A DNA stretch of 64,000 nucleotides from Limosilactobacillus balticus (GCF_014145615.1 NZ_JACIVH010000042.1:62001-126000); one strand, 5' to 3'; positions 17,644 through 25,287 are shown, numbered from the stretch's first letter. Program-made: numbers and translations. The notes: a model not told the origin generated them from the letters alone.

Positions 17644-19792
17644 ATGCATTCCATAAATCATAGTATTCTTGATGATGATTCAAAAGTTCTTGGTGAGTAC
17701 CCTGTTCAATGATTTTTCCGTCGCGCATTACTACTACTTTGTTGACCTTTTTAGCAATTGAAAGACGGTGGGCAATAAAAATCATTGTGCGGTCTTCAAT
17801 CTCTAGCAAATGCTCAACGATTCTTTTTTCAGTAATCGGATCTAAACTACTTGTTGATTCATCGAAAATTAAAACACGCGCAGAAGTTAGGAGTGCTCGT
17901 GCAATCGTCAAGCGTTGTTTTTGACCACCAGATAATGCGGTTGCTTCTTCATCTAGTTTTGTTTCATATTTTAAGGGCATCTCTTGAATATCGTTATAAA
18001 TTAATGCCAATTTACATGCATTATCGATTTCTTCAGCAGATACTTCACGGTCTAATCCCATTAGCAAGTTATCTTTGATTGTTCCCGAAAATAATTGTGG
18101 CGATTGGGGTAAGTAATGCACATATTGTCTAATATCGCAAAGATTAATCTCTGTTGTCTTATGCTGATTAAATTCTATCTGTCCTTGAGTAGGTAAATAA
18201 AAGCCAACTAATAACTTTGCCAAGGTCGATTTACCAGAACCGCTCAATCCTACAATTGCCAATTTATCATTACGACCAATTTGAAGATTGATGTCCTGTA
18301 AAATTGGACGACTATATTCATATGAATAATCAACATGTTGAATGTTTATCGGACCTACCAAATCTGCTTGATCCTGAGAATTTGTATCAGACTTTTCGGT
18401 GTCAACTTGCAGCACTTCATTTAATCGATTATTCGCTACTTTAGCTTCTTGGAGTTTAGGTTGAAGATTAATAATATTTTGTAATGGACTGATAAAAAAG
18501 GCCAATAATGCATTAAAGGCCATCAATATTCCAATACTTAAGCAACCCTGAATTACTAAAACCGCTCCTTGAAAAAGAATGATTGTTACTAAACCGTATT
18601 GAATCCACATTTTAATTGCATCCTGAAAAGATTTAGTTTTGACATATGTTAGATTCTTTCGTAAGAAATTCGCAAATTGTTTTTCAACATTTTTATAACG
18701 GATATTTTCAAGTTGCAGCACTTTCAACGTCTCTACGCCTTTTAAATCCTCAATAATGGCAGAACTTAATTGAGCGTTACTCTCCATCTGTTCCTGATCA
18801 AGTTTAGCAAAGCGCTTATTAAAGGCATAAATGATAATGACATAAATCGGAATGGTACTAATTGTAGTTAAAAATAATGACCGATCATACAAGAAGAGAA
18901 CAATGCCAATAATCACCATCACGCCAACATCTAAGAACATTGAAATAATAGTGCTTGATAAAGCATCAATAATCTTATTAATATCATTAAACCGCGAAGT
19001 TATTTCCCCCGTTTTTCTTGTGGAGAAAAATCTCATCGGTAAACGATAAACATGGTGAATATATCTAAGACTTATTTGTGACGTTAGTTTTTGATCCAGC
19101 CTAGTCAAGAGAACATCTCGCAGATAATTAAAAAGAGAATTAAACACATAGACTACCAATAAACTACCAGCAAGAATCGCTAAGCCATTAATACTTTTCG
19201 AGGGGATAAACCGATCGATAATTAATTGAAGATAGTATGAACCGACGATGCTGATGAAGGTAATTAATAATGCCGCAATGACAATTCCTGATATATCTTT
19301 TTTATAATTAGTTAATTGTCGAAACATCGTCATTAATCCAGCTAACGATTCTTTTTGTGGCGTATATCCCTTAGCAGGCGAAAAAAGTAAACTTACACCT
19401 GACCATAAACGACCAAATTCATCCCGAGTCATTTTTTGTACTTTCGTAGCAGGATCTGGATCAGCTACATAGATGTAATCTTGATCAGCCTTAAAGACAA
19501 CACAGTAATGAAGTAAATCATCCTTAATCACATGCGCGATCAACGGGTAAGTAATTTCAGGATCATCAAACAAAGATATATCTGCTTGAATGGGAGTAAC
19601 GTCTAATCCAAGATGCTTTGCTGCTTTGACAAGTCCTAAGGCAGTAGTTCCTTGCTTAGTCGTCCGTGCTAAGTCACGTAATTTTGCGATTGGATAAACA
19701 GACCCAAAATTGTGCAAAATCATTGCTAAAGCGGCGACTCCGCAATCTGCCTCATCAACTTGAGCTACATAATGAGGATAATTGATTTTCAT
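17642..19792 (-). CDS. Peptidase-C39 ABC exporter for double-glycine peptides
   Basis: Bacteriocin/pheromone processing exporter (716 aa). The N-terminal C39 cysteine protease has catalytic Cys17 in DEADCGVAAL, His94 in LLHYCVVF and Asp110 in VADPDP; it cuts substrates after Gly-Gly. Six membrane helices follow (about 160-450). The nucleotide-binding domain has Walker A GLSGSGKST, signature LSGGQKQR, Walker B VLIFDES and the H-loop in IAHRLS. It is third in the transcript starting at LytTR-type promoter 2, behind a bacteriocin-like peptide and a small membrane protein. No PlnH/ComB-like accessory protein lies beside it. It probably matures both double-glycine peptides of this locus. Confidence 0.93.
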   Translation of the reverse strand: MKINYPHYVAQVDEADCGVAALAMILHNFGSVYPIAKLRDLARTTKQGTTALGLVKAAKHLGLDVTPIQADISLFDDPEITYPLIAHVIKDDLLHYCVVFKADQDYIYVADPDPATKVQKMTRDEFGRLWSGVSLLFSPAKGYTPQKESLAGLMTMFRQLTNYKKDISGIVIAALLITFISIVGSYYLQLIIDRFIPSKSINGLAILAGSLLVVYVFNSLFNYLRDVLLTRLDQKLTSQISLRYIHHVYRLPMRFFSTRKTGEITSRFNDINKIIDALSSTIISMFLDVGVMVIIGIVLFLYDRSLFLTTISTIPIYVIIIYAFNKRFAKLDQEQMESNAQLSSAIIEDLKGVETLKVLQLENIRYKNVEKQFANFLRKNLTYVKTKSFQDAIKMWIQYGLVTIILFQGAVLVIQGCLSIGILMAFNALLAFFISPLQNIINLQPKLQEAKVANNRLNEVLQVDTEKSDTNSQDQADLVGPINIQHVDYSYEYSRPILQDINLQIGRNDKLAIVGLSGSGKSTLAKLLVGFYLPTQGQIEFNQHKTTEINLCDIRQYVHYLPQSPQLFSGTIKDNLLMGLDREVSAEEIDNACKLALIYNDIQEMPLKYETKLDEEATALSGGQKQRLTIARALLTSARVLIFDESTSSLDPITEKRIVEHLLEIEDRTMIFIAHRLSIAKKVNKVVVMRDGKIIEQGTHQELLNHHQEYYDLWNA

Positions 19793-19870
19793 TCACCTTG
19801 CTTTCTAATTAGACAAAGAAATAAAGTCCAAAATTAATATTGATTCTGGGCTTCATATTCTTATAAGATA

Positions 19871-20029
19871 CTATTTATTTTTAAATAAAATTCGTAGAGC
19901 CGCAAAAATACCAATGATTGTGCAAGCTATACATATAATTGTTTCATAAATGTTACCTGCTTTGGGAATTGCTAAGACCCAGAAGAATGTAACTATAATA
20001 TAGATATAAAAATCGTGGTTAAATTTCAT
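19871..20029 (-). CDS. Small two-helix membrane protein, candidate immunity protein
   Basis: 52-residue hydrophobic protein beginning MKFNHDFYIYIIV, with two predicted helices separated by IPKAGNIYET and a basic end FKNK. It lies 20 bp after the bacteriocin-like gene and before the exporter, the usual slot for an immunity gene. It resembles the 61-aa protein at 17259-17444. No clear ribosome site precedes the ATG; an in-frame ATG two codons earlier (20035) is an alternative, and translation may depend on coupling with the upstream gene. No cross-family homology could be tested. Confidence 0.65.
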   Translation of the reverse strand: MKFNHDFYIYIIVTFFWVLAIPKAGNIYETIICIACTIIGIFAALRILFKNK

Positions 20030-20049
20030 AATCATTAAGTTATAAACTA

Positions 20050-20208
20050 TTAGTGAAATGGACTATCTTTATAGCCTGCGTAGCAAGATTGAACCCATTT
20101 GTTCAAGGAATTAACAACATCTTTAACTAGTTCATTAACCTGTGAAGATAGACTCCATCCACCAGAAACCTTGCTTAATTCATCGAAGTTTAATTTACGA
20201 TAAGTCAT
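20050..20208 (-). CDS. Double-glycine-leader class II bacteriocin-like peptide
   Basis: 52-residue precursor. The leader MTYRKLNFDELSKVSGG is a textbook double-glycine signal (L at -12, E at -8, L at -7, V at -4, GG at -2/-1). The predicted mature peptide is 35 residues, begins WSLSSQVNEL, ends YKDSPFH and has one Cys in VQSCYAGY. It is amphipathic in the centre (ELVKDVVNSLNKWV) and close to neutral in charge. TAGGAGG precedes the ATG by 8 nt, and LytTR-type promoter 2 lies upstream. A bacteriocin role is most likely; a signalling or two-peptide partner role is possible. It was found by reading the minus strand directly. Confidence 0.8.
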   Translation of the reverse strand: MTYRKLNFDELSKVSGGWSLSSQVNELVKDVVNSLNKWVQSCYAGYKDSPFH

Positions 20209-20250
20209 TTTAATTACCTCCTAATACGATAAAGTTAGGATTTTAACATT

Positions 20251-20316
20251 AGTATATAAGTAAAAATTCTCTCTGTGTCATTTTGCAAAATTCGTAAGCC
20301 TTTCTGCAGAATTCGT
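20251..20316 (-). promoter_or_regulatory. LytTR-type quorum-sensing promoter 2
   Basis: On the minus strand, ACGAATTCTGCAG (from 20316) and ACGAATTTTGCAA (from 20295) are direct repeats 21 bp apart. The -10 TATACT (20256-20251) begins 39 bp after the second repeat, exactly as in promoters 1 and 3. It drives the bacteriocin-like peptide, the 52-aa membrane protein and the exporter. Confidence 0.87.
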
Positions 20317-20327
20317 AGTAAAAGTTT

Positions 20328-20341
20328 TGAAAACGTTTACT
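20328..20341. promoter_or_regulatory. cre-like catabolite-control site
   Basis: TGAAAACGTTTACT matches the low-GC consensus WTGWAARCGYTWWCW at every position. It lies just upstream of the distal LytTR-type repeat of promoter 2, so CcpA could tune bacteriocin expression. Confidence 0.5.
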
Positions 20342-20357
20342 GAAAAATATCTGATAA

Positions 20358-20392
20358 TAAAAAAACTATGACCACTTTTGGTCACAGTTTCT
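20358..20392 (-). terminator. Terminator after the LytTR regulator
   Basis: Stem of 11 bp with one mismatch (AAACTATGACC with GGTCACAGTTT). On the minus strand it is followed by TTTTTTATT, just downstream of the response-regulator stop. Confidence 0.85.
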
Positions 20393-20403
20393 TTTGAACT
20401 CTA

Positions 20404-21174
20404 TCAACCGTTATTATCCTTTTCGAGAAAATCAACTAATGATTTTATTTTTCGATAACTAACAGTCACTTTAAGTTCTCGATTCGCACCAAAGTAAACT
20501 ATACGTTCTTTACGATTAAATTCTTGGATTGTTTTAGGATTAATCAGCGTACTTTGATTTACTTTCAACAAATGCTTGTTATTAACTTGACCTAACTCGC
20601 CATGATATTCAATCCGAATATCTTTTCCCACAATCCGTAACCGTCGATTTGTATTTTTTACTGATTCAATATAATAAAGGTTTTCAAAATCAACTTGCCT
20701 TTTTACTCCATGAGTCGGTTCATAAGTAAACTTTTCTTGATGTTTTTGATTACTGTTCATGTAATTCTGATAGCGAGCATATGCTTCATCAATATCAATC
20801 CGGAGTCGATCCGCAATCGATTCAATCTGTTTCCCTTTTGATATATAGTCGAATGGCTCAATTCGGCGCGAAACAGTATAAGGTAAATATTCTTGATAAG
20901 CAGTTACAAAGATAATTTCGGCAAATTCAGCTTTTTTGCGGATCTGCTCAGCAACATCGATCCCACTAAGTTGATTGTCTAGCTCAATGTCTAAAATCGC
21001 TAAATAAGCGTCATCTTTGATACTGTTGATCACTTTTTGCGGATCATTTGTCCGCAAATATAATTCTATGTCATAACTATTTGGAGTAGCATTAATCAAT
21101 TTTCGCTGAGAAACGAGGCGCTCTGTATAATCAGCTTGATAATCATCATTTTCCAAAATAATTACCTTTAACAT
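20404..21174 (-). CDS. LytTR-family response regulator (AgrA/PlnC type)
   Basis: 256-residue transcription regulator. The receiver domain (about 1-125) has the acidic pocket ENDD and a phosphoacceptor Asp62 in YLAILDIEL. The LytTR DNA-binding domain (about 150-250) includes YYIESVKNTNRRLRI and NQSTLINPKTIQEF. This family binds paired direct repeats about 21 bp apart, and the locus has three such promoters. It starts 7 bp after the kinase stop and is the last gene of the pheromone-kinase-regulator transcript. No such repeats precede its own operon, so it may be expressed at a basal level. Confidence 0.93.
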   Translation of the reverse strand: MLKVIILENDDYQADYTERLVSQRKLINATPNSYDIELYLRTNDPQKVINSIKDDAYLAILDIELDNQLSGIDVAEQIRKKAEFAEIIFVTAYQEYLPYTVSRRIEPFDYISKGKQIESIADRLRIDIDEAYARYQNYMNSNQKHQEKFTYEPTHGVKRQVDFENLYYIESVKNTNRRLRIVGKDIRIEYHGELGQVNNKHLLKVNQSTLINPKTIQEFNRKERIVYFGANRELKVTVSYRKIKSLVDFLEKDNNG

Positions 21175-21181
21175 TTTATTC

Positions 21182-22495
21182 TCACTTTCCCTGAATAAAA
21201 CAAGTCATCATAATTACCTTATCTTTAACTTCCGCTGAAAAAGAATAATGGTCATCATTTTCTACCAACTGTGTCATATTTGAAAGACCAATTCCTTGAT
21301 GCCCTTCTTTAGTTGAATGTTCAAATTTTAGTGCAGTATTAATATTAAGTTTTTGCTCAATCGAATTAGCAATTACCAATTCATAAACTTCTGGACTGTG
21401 CTTAAGCAACGCAAATTGGATATATGGTTTAGCTTGCTTAAATGTTGCTTCAATTGCATTGTCCATTAAAATTCCGATAATTCTAGCAGTTTTTATTTCG
21501 GAACCTGGTAACTTGTCGATCTCAGCATTAACTTCAAACGAAAACGGAATACCTTTTTCTACTATTTTATAAGCCTTTTCCTTAATAAGATTATGCAACC
21601 CTGAAATTTTAATCTTATCTAATGCATTATCAATTTCACCATAATGCTTTTCAACTGTATCATTTTGAAGAAACGTTGCTAGTAATTCCTCCGCTTCCTT
21701 ATCTTTGTGATCACGAATATATCCTTGAATACTGAGAAGCATATTACGTGTATCGTGACGTTCACGCCGAATTTCATTATAATGTTTATTTATTCTGTGG
21801 GCATTAGCAATTTGCGATTGATAATCATTGATTAATCTCTGTTGGTGTTGAGTTTGTTCATTATTTTTAACAAAAGTAAGGAAGCCGGTAACAGATACTA
21901 TTATGATTATAGAATACATGATTAACAGTAATGAAGCGTATTTATCAGCAATTTCTTCTTTTTCTGCAATAGTAGTTAACCAAATATAAAGTACAAAATA
22001 GATAGCAGTTATTTTCCATAATTGAATAGGGTTGGGAAATTTAATATAAACCCACTTTATCTCAGGATAAATAATCTTGATTACAAATACGCTTACTATA
22101 AATGTTAAAATACAATCATTCAACGGAATTAACCAACCTAAAAGTGATATATGTGCCTTTCCTTGTACGAAAAATATATAAGTATAATGATCCACTAAAT
22201 CAAATAAAGATGACATTATGATACTAGTACATATCGCAAGAATGCTATTTATAGCTATACAGGAGTTAGATTTTATTCTATCAACTAACCATAAATAAAA
22301 TACTATAAGTACTGGATAAAGGGAGCCTAGCATCATAAATATTACCGAAAAGAATATCATCATCAAAACAGCTAAAGAGTCAAGTGTTATTAATTTCAAT
22401 GATAAGCTTTTTGTTACCAATCGATAAATAAAAATAATTTCAATAATATTTGATATAGATGATGCTAATCCTTGCCCAACAGTTAATTTAATCAT
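21182..22495 (-). CDS. Peptide-pheromone sensor histidine kinase (HPK10 type)
   Basis: 437-residue membrane kinase. The N-terminal half has about six to seven hydrophobic helices (roughly 10-215), as in AgrC/ComD/PlnB sensors. The phosphoacceptor motif is RRERHDTRNMLLSIQGYI, with Asp-Thr-Arg after the His. The ATP site shows the N-box ILMDNAIEA and G-box GHQGIGLSNM, typical of HPK10. Its ATG overlaps the pheromone stop codon by ATGA, so ligand and receptor are translated together. It is expected to sense the exported form of that peptide and phosphorylate the LytTR regulator. Confidence 0.93.
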   Translation of the reverse strand: MIKLTVGQGLASSISNIIEIIFIYRLVTKSLSLKLITLDSLAVLMMIFFSVIFMMLGSLYPVLIVFYLWLVDRIKSNSCIAINSILAICTSIIMSSLFDLVDHYTYIFFVQGKAHISLLGWLIPLNDCILTFIVSVFVIKIIYPEIKWVYIKFPNPIQLWKITAIYFVLYIWLTTIAEKEEIADKYASLLLIMYSIIIIVSVTGFLTFVKNNEQTQHQQRLINDYQSQIANAHRINKHYNEIRRERHDTRNMLLSIQGYIRDHKDKEAEELLATFLQNDTVEKHYGEIDNALDKIKISGLHNLIKEKAYKIVEKGIPFSFEVNAEIDKLPGSEIKTARIIGILMDNAIEATFKQAKPYIQFALLKHSPEVYELVIANSIEQKLNINTALKFEHSTKEGHQGIGLSNMTQLVENDDHYSFSAEVKDKVIMMTCFIQGK

Positions 22496-22623
22496 CTTTT
22501 AATCCATTTTAAAACTGCTCTTTCCCATGAACGAGTATCTCTAAAAGCAAGTGAATATCCCCAACCACCGTATAGTTTGAGTAGCTCTTTTTTTGTTAAA
22601 ATTTTATACTTTTTCTCTAACAT
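22492..22623 (-). CDS. Double-glycine peptide pheromone precursor (inducing peptide)
   Basis: 43-residue precursor too short for usual gene calling. The leader MLEKKYKILTKKELLKLYGG has the double-glycine processing pattern. The mature product would be 23 residues, starting WGYSLAFRD and ending VLKWIKR: cationic and Trp-rich, as in plantaricin-type inducing peptides. GGGAGG lies 9 nt before the ATG, and its TGA overlaps the kinase ATG. The position immediately before an HPK10 kinase is diagnostic of a three-component quorum-sensing system. Direct antimicrobial activity is possible but secondary. Confidence 0.85.
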   Translation of the reverse strand: MLEKKYKILTKKELLKLYGGWGYSLAFRDTRSWERAVLKWIKR

Positions 22624-22651
22624 GACTAAATCCTCCCATAACATTTTAAAA

Positions 22652-22810
22652 TTAATTATTACTTAATATTCCTACTAAATTCGCAATAATTAGCATTATC
22701 AAAAATACCATTAAATTCAGTGGCCCTGCATGCAAAATGCAGTAAATCAAAATTAATCCAACATAAAACAGATTAACGATTACCAAATTTTTCTTCTTTT
22801 CTAAGTCCAT
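22652..22810 (-). CDS. Small two-helix membrane protein of the quorum-sensing operon
   Basis: 52-residue protein beginning MDLEKKKNLVIVNLF, with two hydrophobic helices (about 8-25 and 31-49) joined by HAGPLN. Overall size and layout match the 52-aa protein at 19871-20029, though sequence similarity is weak. The chosen ATG has TAAGG 9 nt upstream; a frame-extending ATG eight codons earlier sits directly against its only purine run. It lies between the 32-aa peptide and the pheromone gene. It could be an immunity protein or a receptor helper. Confidence 0.6.
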   Translation of the reverse strand: MDLEKKKNLVIVNLFYVGLILIYCILHAGPLNLMVFLIMLIIANLVGILSNN

Positions 22811-22821
22811 AGTCAAATTCC

Positions 22822-22920
22822 TTACTTTATCCATCCCTCAGACAAGGCGAATGAAATAATAATTGTTAATATGAAACAAACAACCGCAATCATTATTGAG
22901 CGTTCAGCACTTGGGCGCAT
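22822..22920 (-). CDS. 32-residue single-helix membrane peptide
   Basis: A short ORF with a good ribosome site (AAAGGAG, 8 nt before ATG) encodes a peptide starting MRPSAERS, then a hydrophobic helix (about residues 9-26), then the tail LSEGWIK. It starts 13 bp after the L,D-transpeptidase stop, and its own stop codon lies inside the ribosome site of the next small gene. This tight packing supports expression. It could be a leaderless toxin-like peptide, a membrane regulator or an immunity factor; no family was recognised. Confidence 0.55.
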   Translation of the reverse strand: MRPSAERSIMIAVVCFILTIIISFALSEGWIK

Positions 22921-22933
22921 AATAAATTCTCCT

Positions 22934-24328
22934 TTAGTAAATAATTACAGGCTCATTTTTCTGTAAGTCATGAAAGGCTTGACCAGCAACATCTGGGTGC
23001 ATGTTGATACATCCATGCGATCCGCCACCTTTAGCGAGATAGGCTTGTTTCGACCAGTCATGACGCCAACTTGCATCATGAAATCCACATCCACTATCAG
23101 TGAAAGGAGACCAATATTGGACCTTACTTGCATATTTCGAACCATCATCGTTAAGTCCTCGAAGAACAGACGGTGTTTGCTGGTACATGATATACCAGAC
23201 TCCTTTTGGCGTCTCATTATCTTTGTTATTAGTCCCACTAACAATGTCAGTGCTAAGAACGCATTTACCATTCTTATAGAACCATGCATGTTGGTCGGCT
23301 AGCGAAACTTCGGCATAGGTATTACCAATGCCATTATTAGTTGTAGTTCCATAACCTGTTCCATGCTGATTATATCCCTTACCATAGATATCATTTTTGG
23401 CATTTACTGTTTGCTTATTTGCAACCAGTGCATTCGTAAGAGTCTTTCCAGCTTGTTTCTTACTGATCTTCCAACCATACGAGCCAGCATCTGTTGTTTT
23501 GATCACTGATCCATTATGGGTTTTGAATTCAAATGATTTGCCAAGAGTTGCTTGGGTATTATTAATTTCATCAATCTTTGAATCAGCTGCTCCAGTGTCA
23601 AAGTGGTATTTTCCATTTTGATAGGTTGCTCTGGTAATAATCTCACCACAATTTAACTGATACTTTTTGTTTTGTACTTGGTATGTTACAGATCGTTTTG
23701 ATAACTCTTCGAGCTTTGCTTTTTCATTCTGAACAGTTTTACTATTTGCAGAAAGCGGAGCTTTGTATACTGGCTTCAAGTAAATAGTTCCGCCAGCAAT
23801 CTCATTCTCAACTTTATTATGCAAACCATCTAAACTGTATTGAGTACCACCAACTGCTGGTTTTATCTGCACTCGGCCATTTTCGTATACAGCGTAAGCA
23901 TCAACAGGAGCCTTTCGACCATTATTTAATTCTGTTACCTTTTGACTGACTGCTTGATCAATCTTTGATACTTCATTTTGGTTAATGCTTTGAGGCTTAA
24001 TTGCAATGTTCTTTGCCTTAGATGATGGGAAGAAAGTATACTGACTATGTAATGCATTTTTAATTTTTTGTTCGTCAGCACTACTAAACTTTGCTACCGA
24101 TTGCTTATCCGTAAATACTAACTCATTGTTAACATAAATTTTTGGTGATTGTGGATTATCTTGTAACTTCTTTAATGCTTGCTTAGCAGTCAATCCACCA
24201 ACCGATACATTATCAATCTTAACGTTCTTATTAAAATGACGACGCTGGTGAATAGTCATGCAGCCAACCACCAGTACTAATAAGCACAATGTGATTATTA
24301 TTAGTTGTTTAATAGATAGTTTTTGCAT
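22934..24328 (-). CDS. L,D-transpeptidase (YkuD) with VanW-like peptidoglycan-binding region
   Basis: 464-residue cell-wall enzyme. It has an N-terminal membrane segment (about 8-26; LVVGC could also be a lipobox), two alpha/beta peptidoglycan-binding-like repeats (about 40-320, e.g. VSVGGLTAKQALKKL), then the YkuD domain (about 335-464). The catalytic Cys motif is GGSHGCINMHP. Such enzymes make 3-3 crosslinks or attach proteins to peptidoglycan. It heads the run leading to the pheromone, kinase and regulator, with only 13 bp to the next start. It is unusual in a bacteriocin locus and may alter the producer's wall. Confidence 0.9.
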   Translation of the reverse strand: MQKLSIKQLIIITLCLLVLVVGCMTIHQRRHFNKNVKIDNVSVGGLTAKQALKKLQDNPQSPKIYVNNELVFTDKQSVAKFSSADEQKIKNALHSQYTFFPSSKAKNIAIKPQSINQNEVSKIDQAVSQKVTELNNGRKAPVDAYAVYENGRVQIKPAVGGTQYSLDGLHNKVENEIAGGTIYLKPVYKAPLSANSKTVQNEKAKLEELSKRSVTYQVQNKKYQLNCGEIITRATYQNGKYHFDTGAADSKIDEINNTQATLGKSFEFKTHNGSVIKTTDAGSYGWKISKKQAGKTLTNALVANKQTVNAKNDIYGKGYNQHGTGYGTTTNNGIGNTYAEVSLADQHAWFYKNGKCVLSTDIVSGTNNKDNETPKGVWYIMYQQTPSVLRGLNDDGSKYASKVQYWSPFTDSGCGFHDASWRHDWSKQAYLAKGGGSHGCINMHPDVAGQAFHDLQKNEPVIIY

Positions 24329-24472
24329 AAAAGTACTCCAATAACATCCAAATCTTTAAGTGAGGCTTCTACATTGAATAATCACTTAATAACTATATTC
24401 TTCACGCTCATTCATTATATACTAAAGCGCAAACAATTAGTATATCTTACATCTTTCACAGTATTTTTTACT

Positions 24473-24510
24473 AAAAAAATGTCTGGCAAAAATACCGGAC
24501 ACTTTTTTAG
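24473..24510 (-). terminator. Terminator after the anchored Ser/Thr-rich protein
   Basis: Stem AGTGTCCGG with CCAGACATT (one G-T pair), then TTTTTTAG on the minus strand. It isolates this gene from the downstream L,D-transpeptidase. Confidence 0.75.
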
Positions 24511-24518
24511 TAACCAAA

Positions 24519-25178
24519 CTATTTAGCGGTTGTAACTTGATATTGATTATTACCCTTAGCTTTGTAGTAAATAGTTTGACCGTTGTAGGTTACAGAACCA
24601 TTACCTTCCTTGGCATTTTTGTAAAACTCTTCAACAGATGTCTTGTTATCAATCACACCCGCTTTTTGCGCAGCCCGGTAGCTAAAGTTCATCCCATCTT
24701 CCACTATTACAGGTTGTTGTGTTGATGCAGCTTGGGTTGTATTTCGGCTTCCTGTCCGCCGATTGTTTGTGTTGGCGACACTGCGGGTTCCCTTGTAATT
24801 ATTCGTGGCAGCTTTAGGACTAGTAGTTTGACCAGAATTACTTACCGCCGTTGCTTGGGTTGTCTTTTGACTTTGTGCAGGTTGAGCTGTTTGATTACCA
24901 CTAGTTACTGCGGTAGATGCAGAAGTTGCCTCACTATCATTAGTATCAGCTACTGAAGACGAATCATCAGAATCATCATCTTTAACTTTATCTGAACTAT
25001 CTTCTTTGGCTGCTTTATGTTTTTTAGATGAGCTACTTGTAATCGTCTCTGTCTTAGTAGCCTTTTCACTAGCAACCTTCTTTGATGAAGATGGGTGTAG
25101 TAACATGTATCCGCCACATACCACAATAATTACAACTAGCAATGAAATAACCGTTAATTTACCCCTATTTTTACTCAT
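24519..25178 (-). CDS. Membrane-anchored Ser/Thr-rich protein of the quorum-sensing regulon
   Basis: 219-residue protein: a basic start MSKNRGKLTVISLL and one membrane helix (about 9-27), then a long Ser/Asp/Thr/Gln-rich linker (about 30-155). It ends in a compact domain of about 60 residues (from VIVEDGMNFSYRAAQKAG to the end) with repeated Tyr/Gly/Asn. It has no sortase motif. LytTR-type promoter 3 lies upstream, so it should be induced together with the bacteriocin-like gene. The extracellular C-terminal domain was not recognised. A surface immunity, capture or wall-binding role is possible but unsupported. Confidence 0.75.
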   Translation of the reverse strand: MSKNRGKLTVISLLVVIIVVCGGYMLLHPSSSKKVASEKATKTETITSSSSKKHKAAKEDSSDKVKDDDSDDSSSVADTNDSEATSASTAVTSGNQTAQPAQSQKTTQATAVSNSGQTTSPKAATNNYKGTRSVANTNNRRTGSRNTTQAASTQQPVIVEDGMNFSYRAAQKAGVIDNKTSVEEFYKNAKEGNGSVTYNGQTIYYKAKGNNQYQVTTAK

Positions 25179-25219
25179 CTTTTCCTATCTCCTAATATTT
25201 CATTTTAATTTATCTTTTT

Positions 25220-25285
25220 ATTATACTCGATAATTTGATATTTTTTACATTTTGCAGAATTCGTAGTGTTTTTTGCAGAATTCGT
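25220..25285 (-). promoter_or_regulatory. LytTR-type quorum-sensing promoter 3
   Basis: On the minus strand two copies of ACGAATTCTGCAA start at 25285 and 25264 (21 bp apart). The -10 TATAAT (25225-25220) begins 39 bp after the second copy. It directs the 219-aa anchored protein and directly abuts the terminator of the MacAB-like operon. Confidence 0.87.
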
Positions 25286-25287
25286 TA

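Noticed and set aside
22810-22834. Longer start (MDKVRNLT) for the 52-aa membrane protein
   Set aside because: The upstream ATG abuts its purine run with no spacing and overlaps the end of the 32-aa peptide; the inner ATG has proper spacing.
17159-25285. Repeated ACGAATTYTGCA units as a CRISPR or IS end
   Set aside because: They occur only as promoter-linked pairs with 21-bp phasing; there are no spacers of constant length, no cas genes and no transposase.
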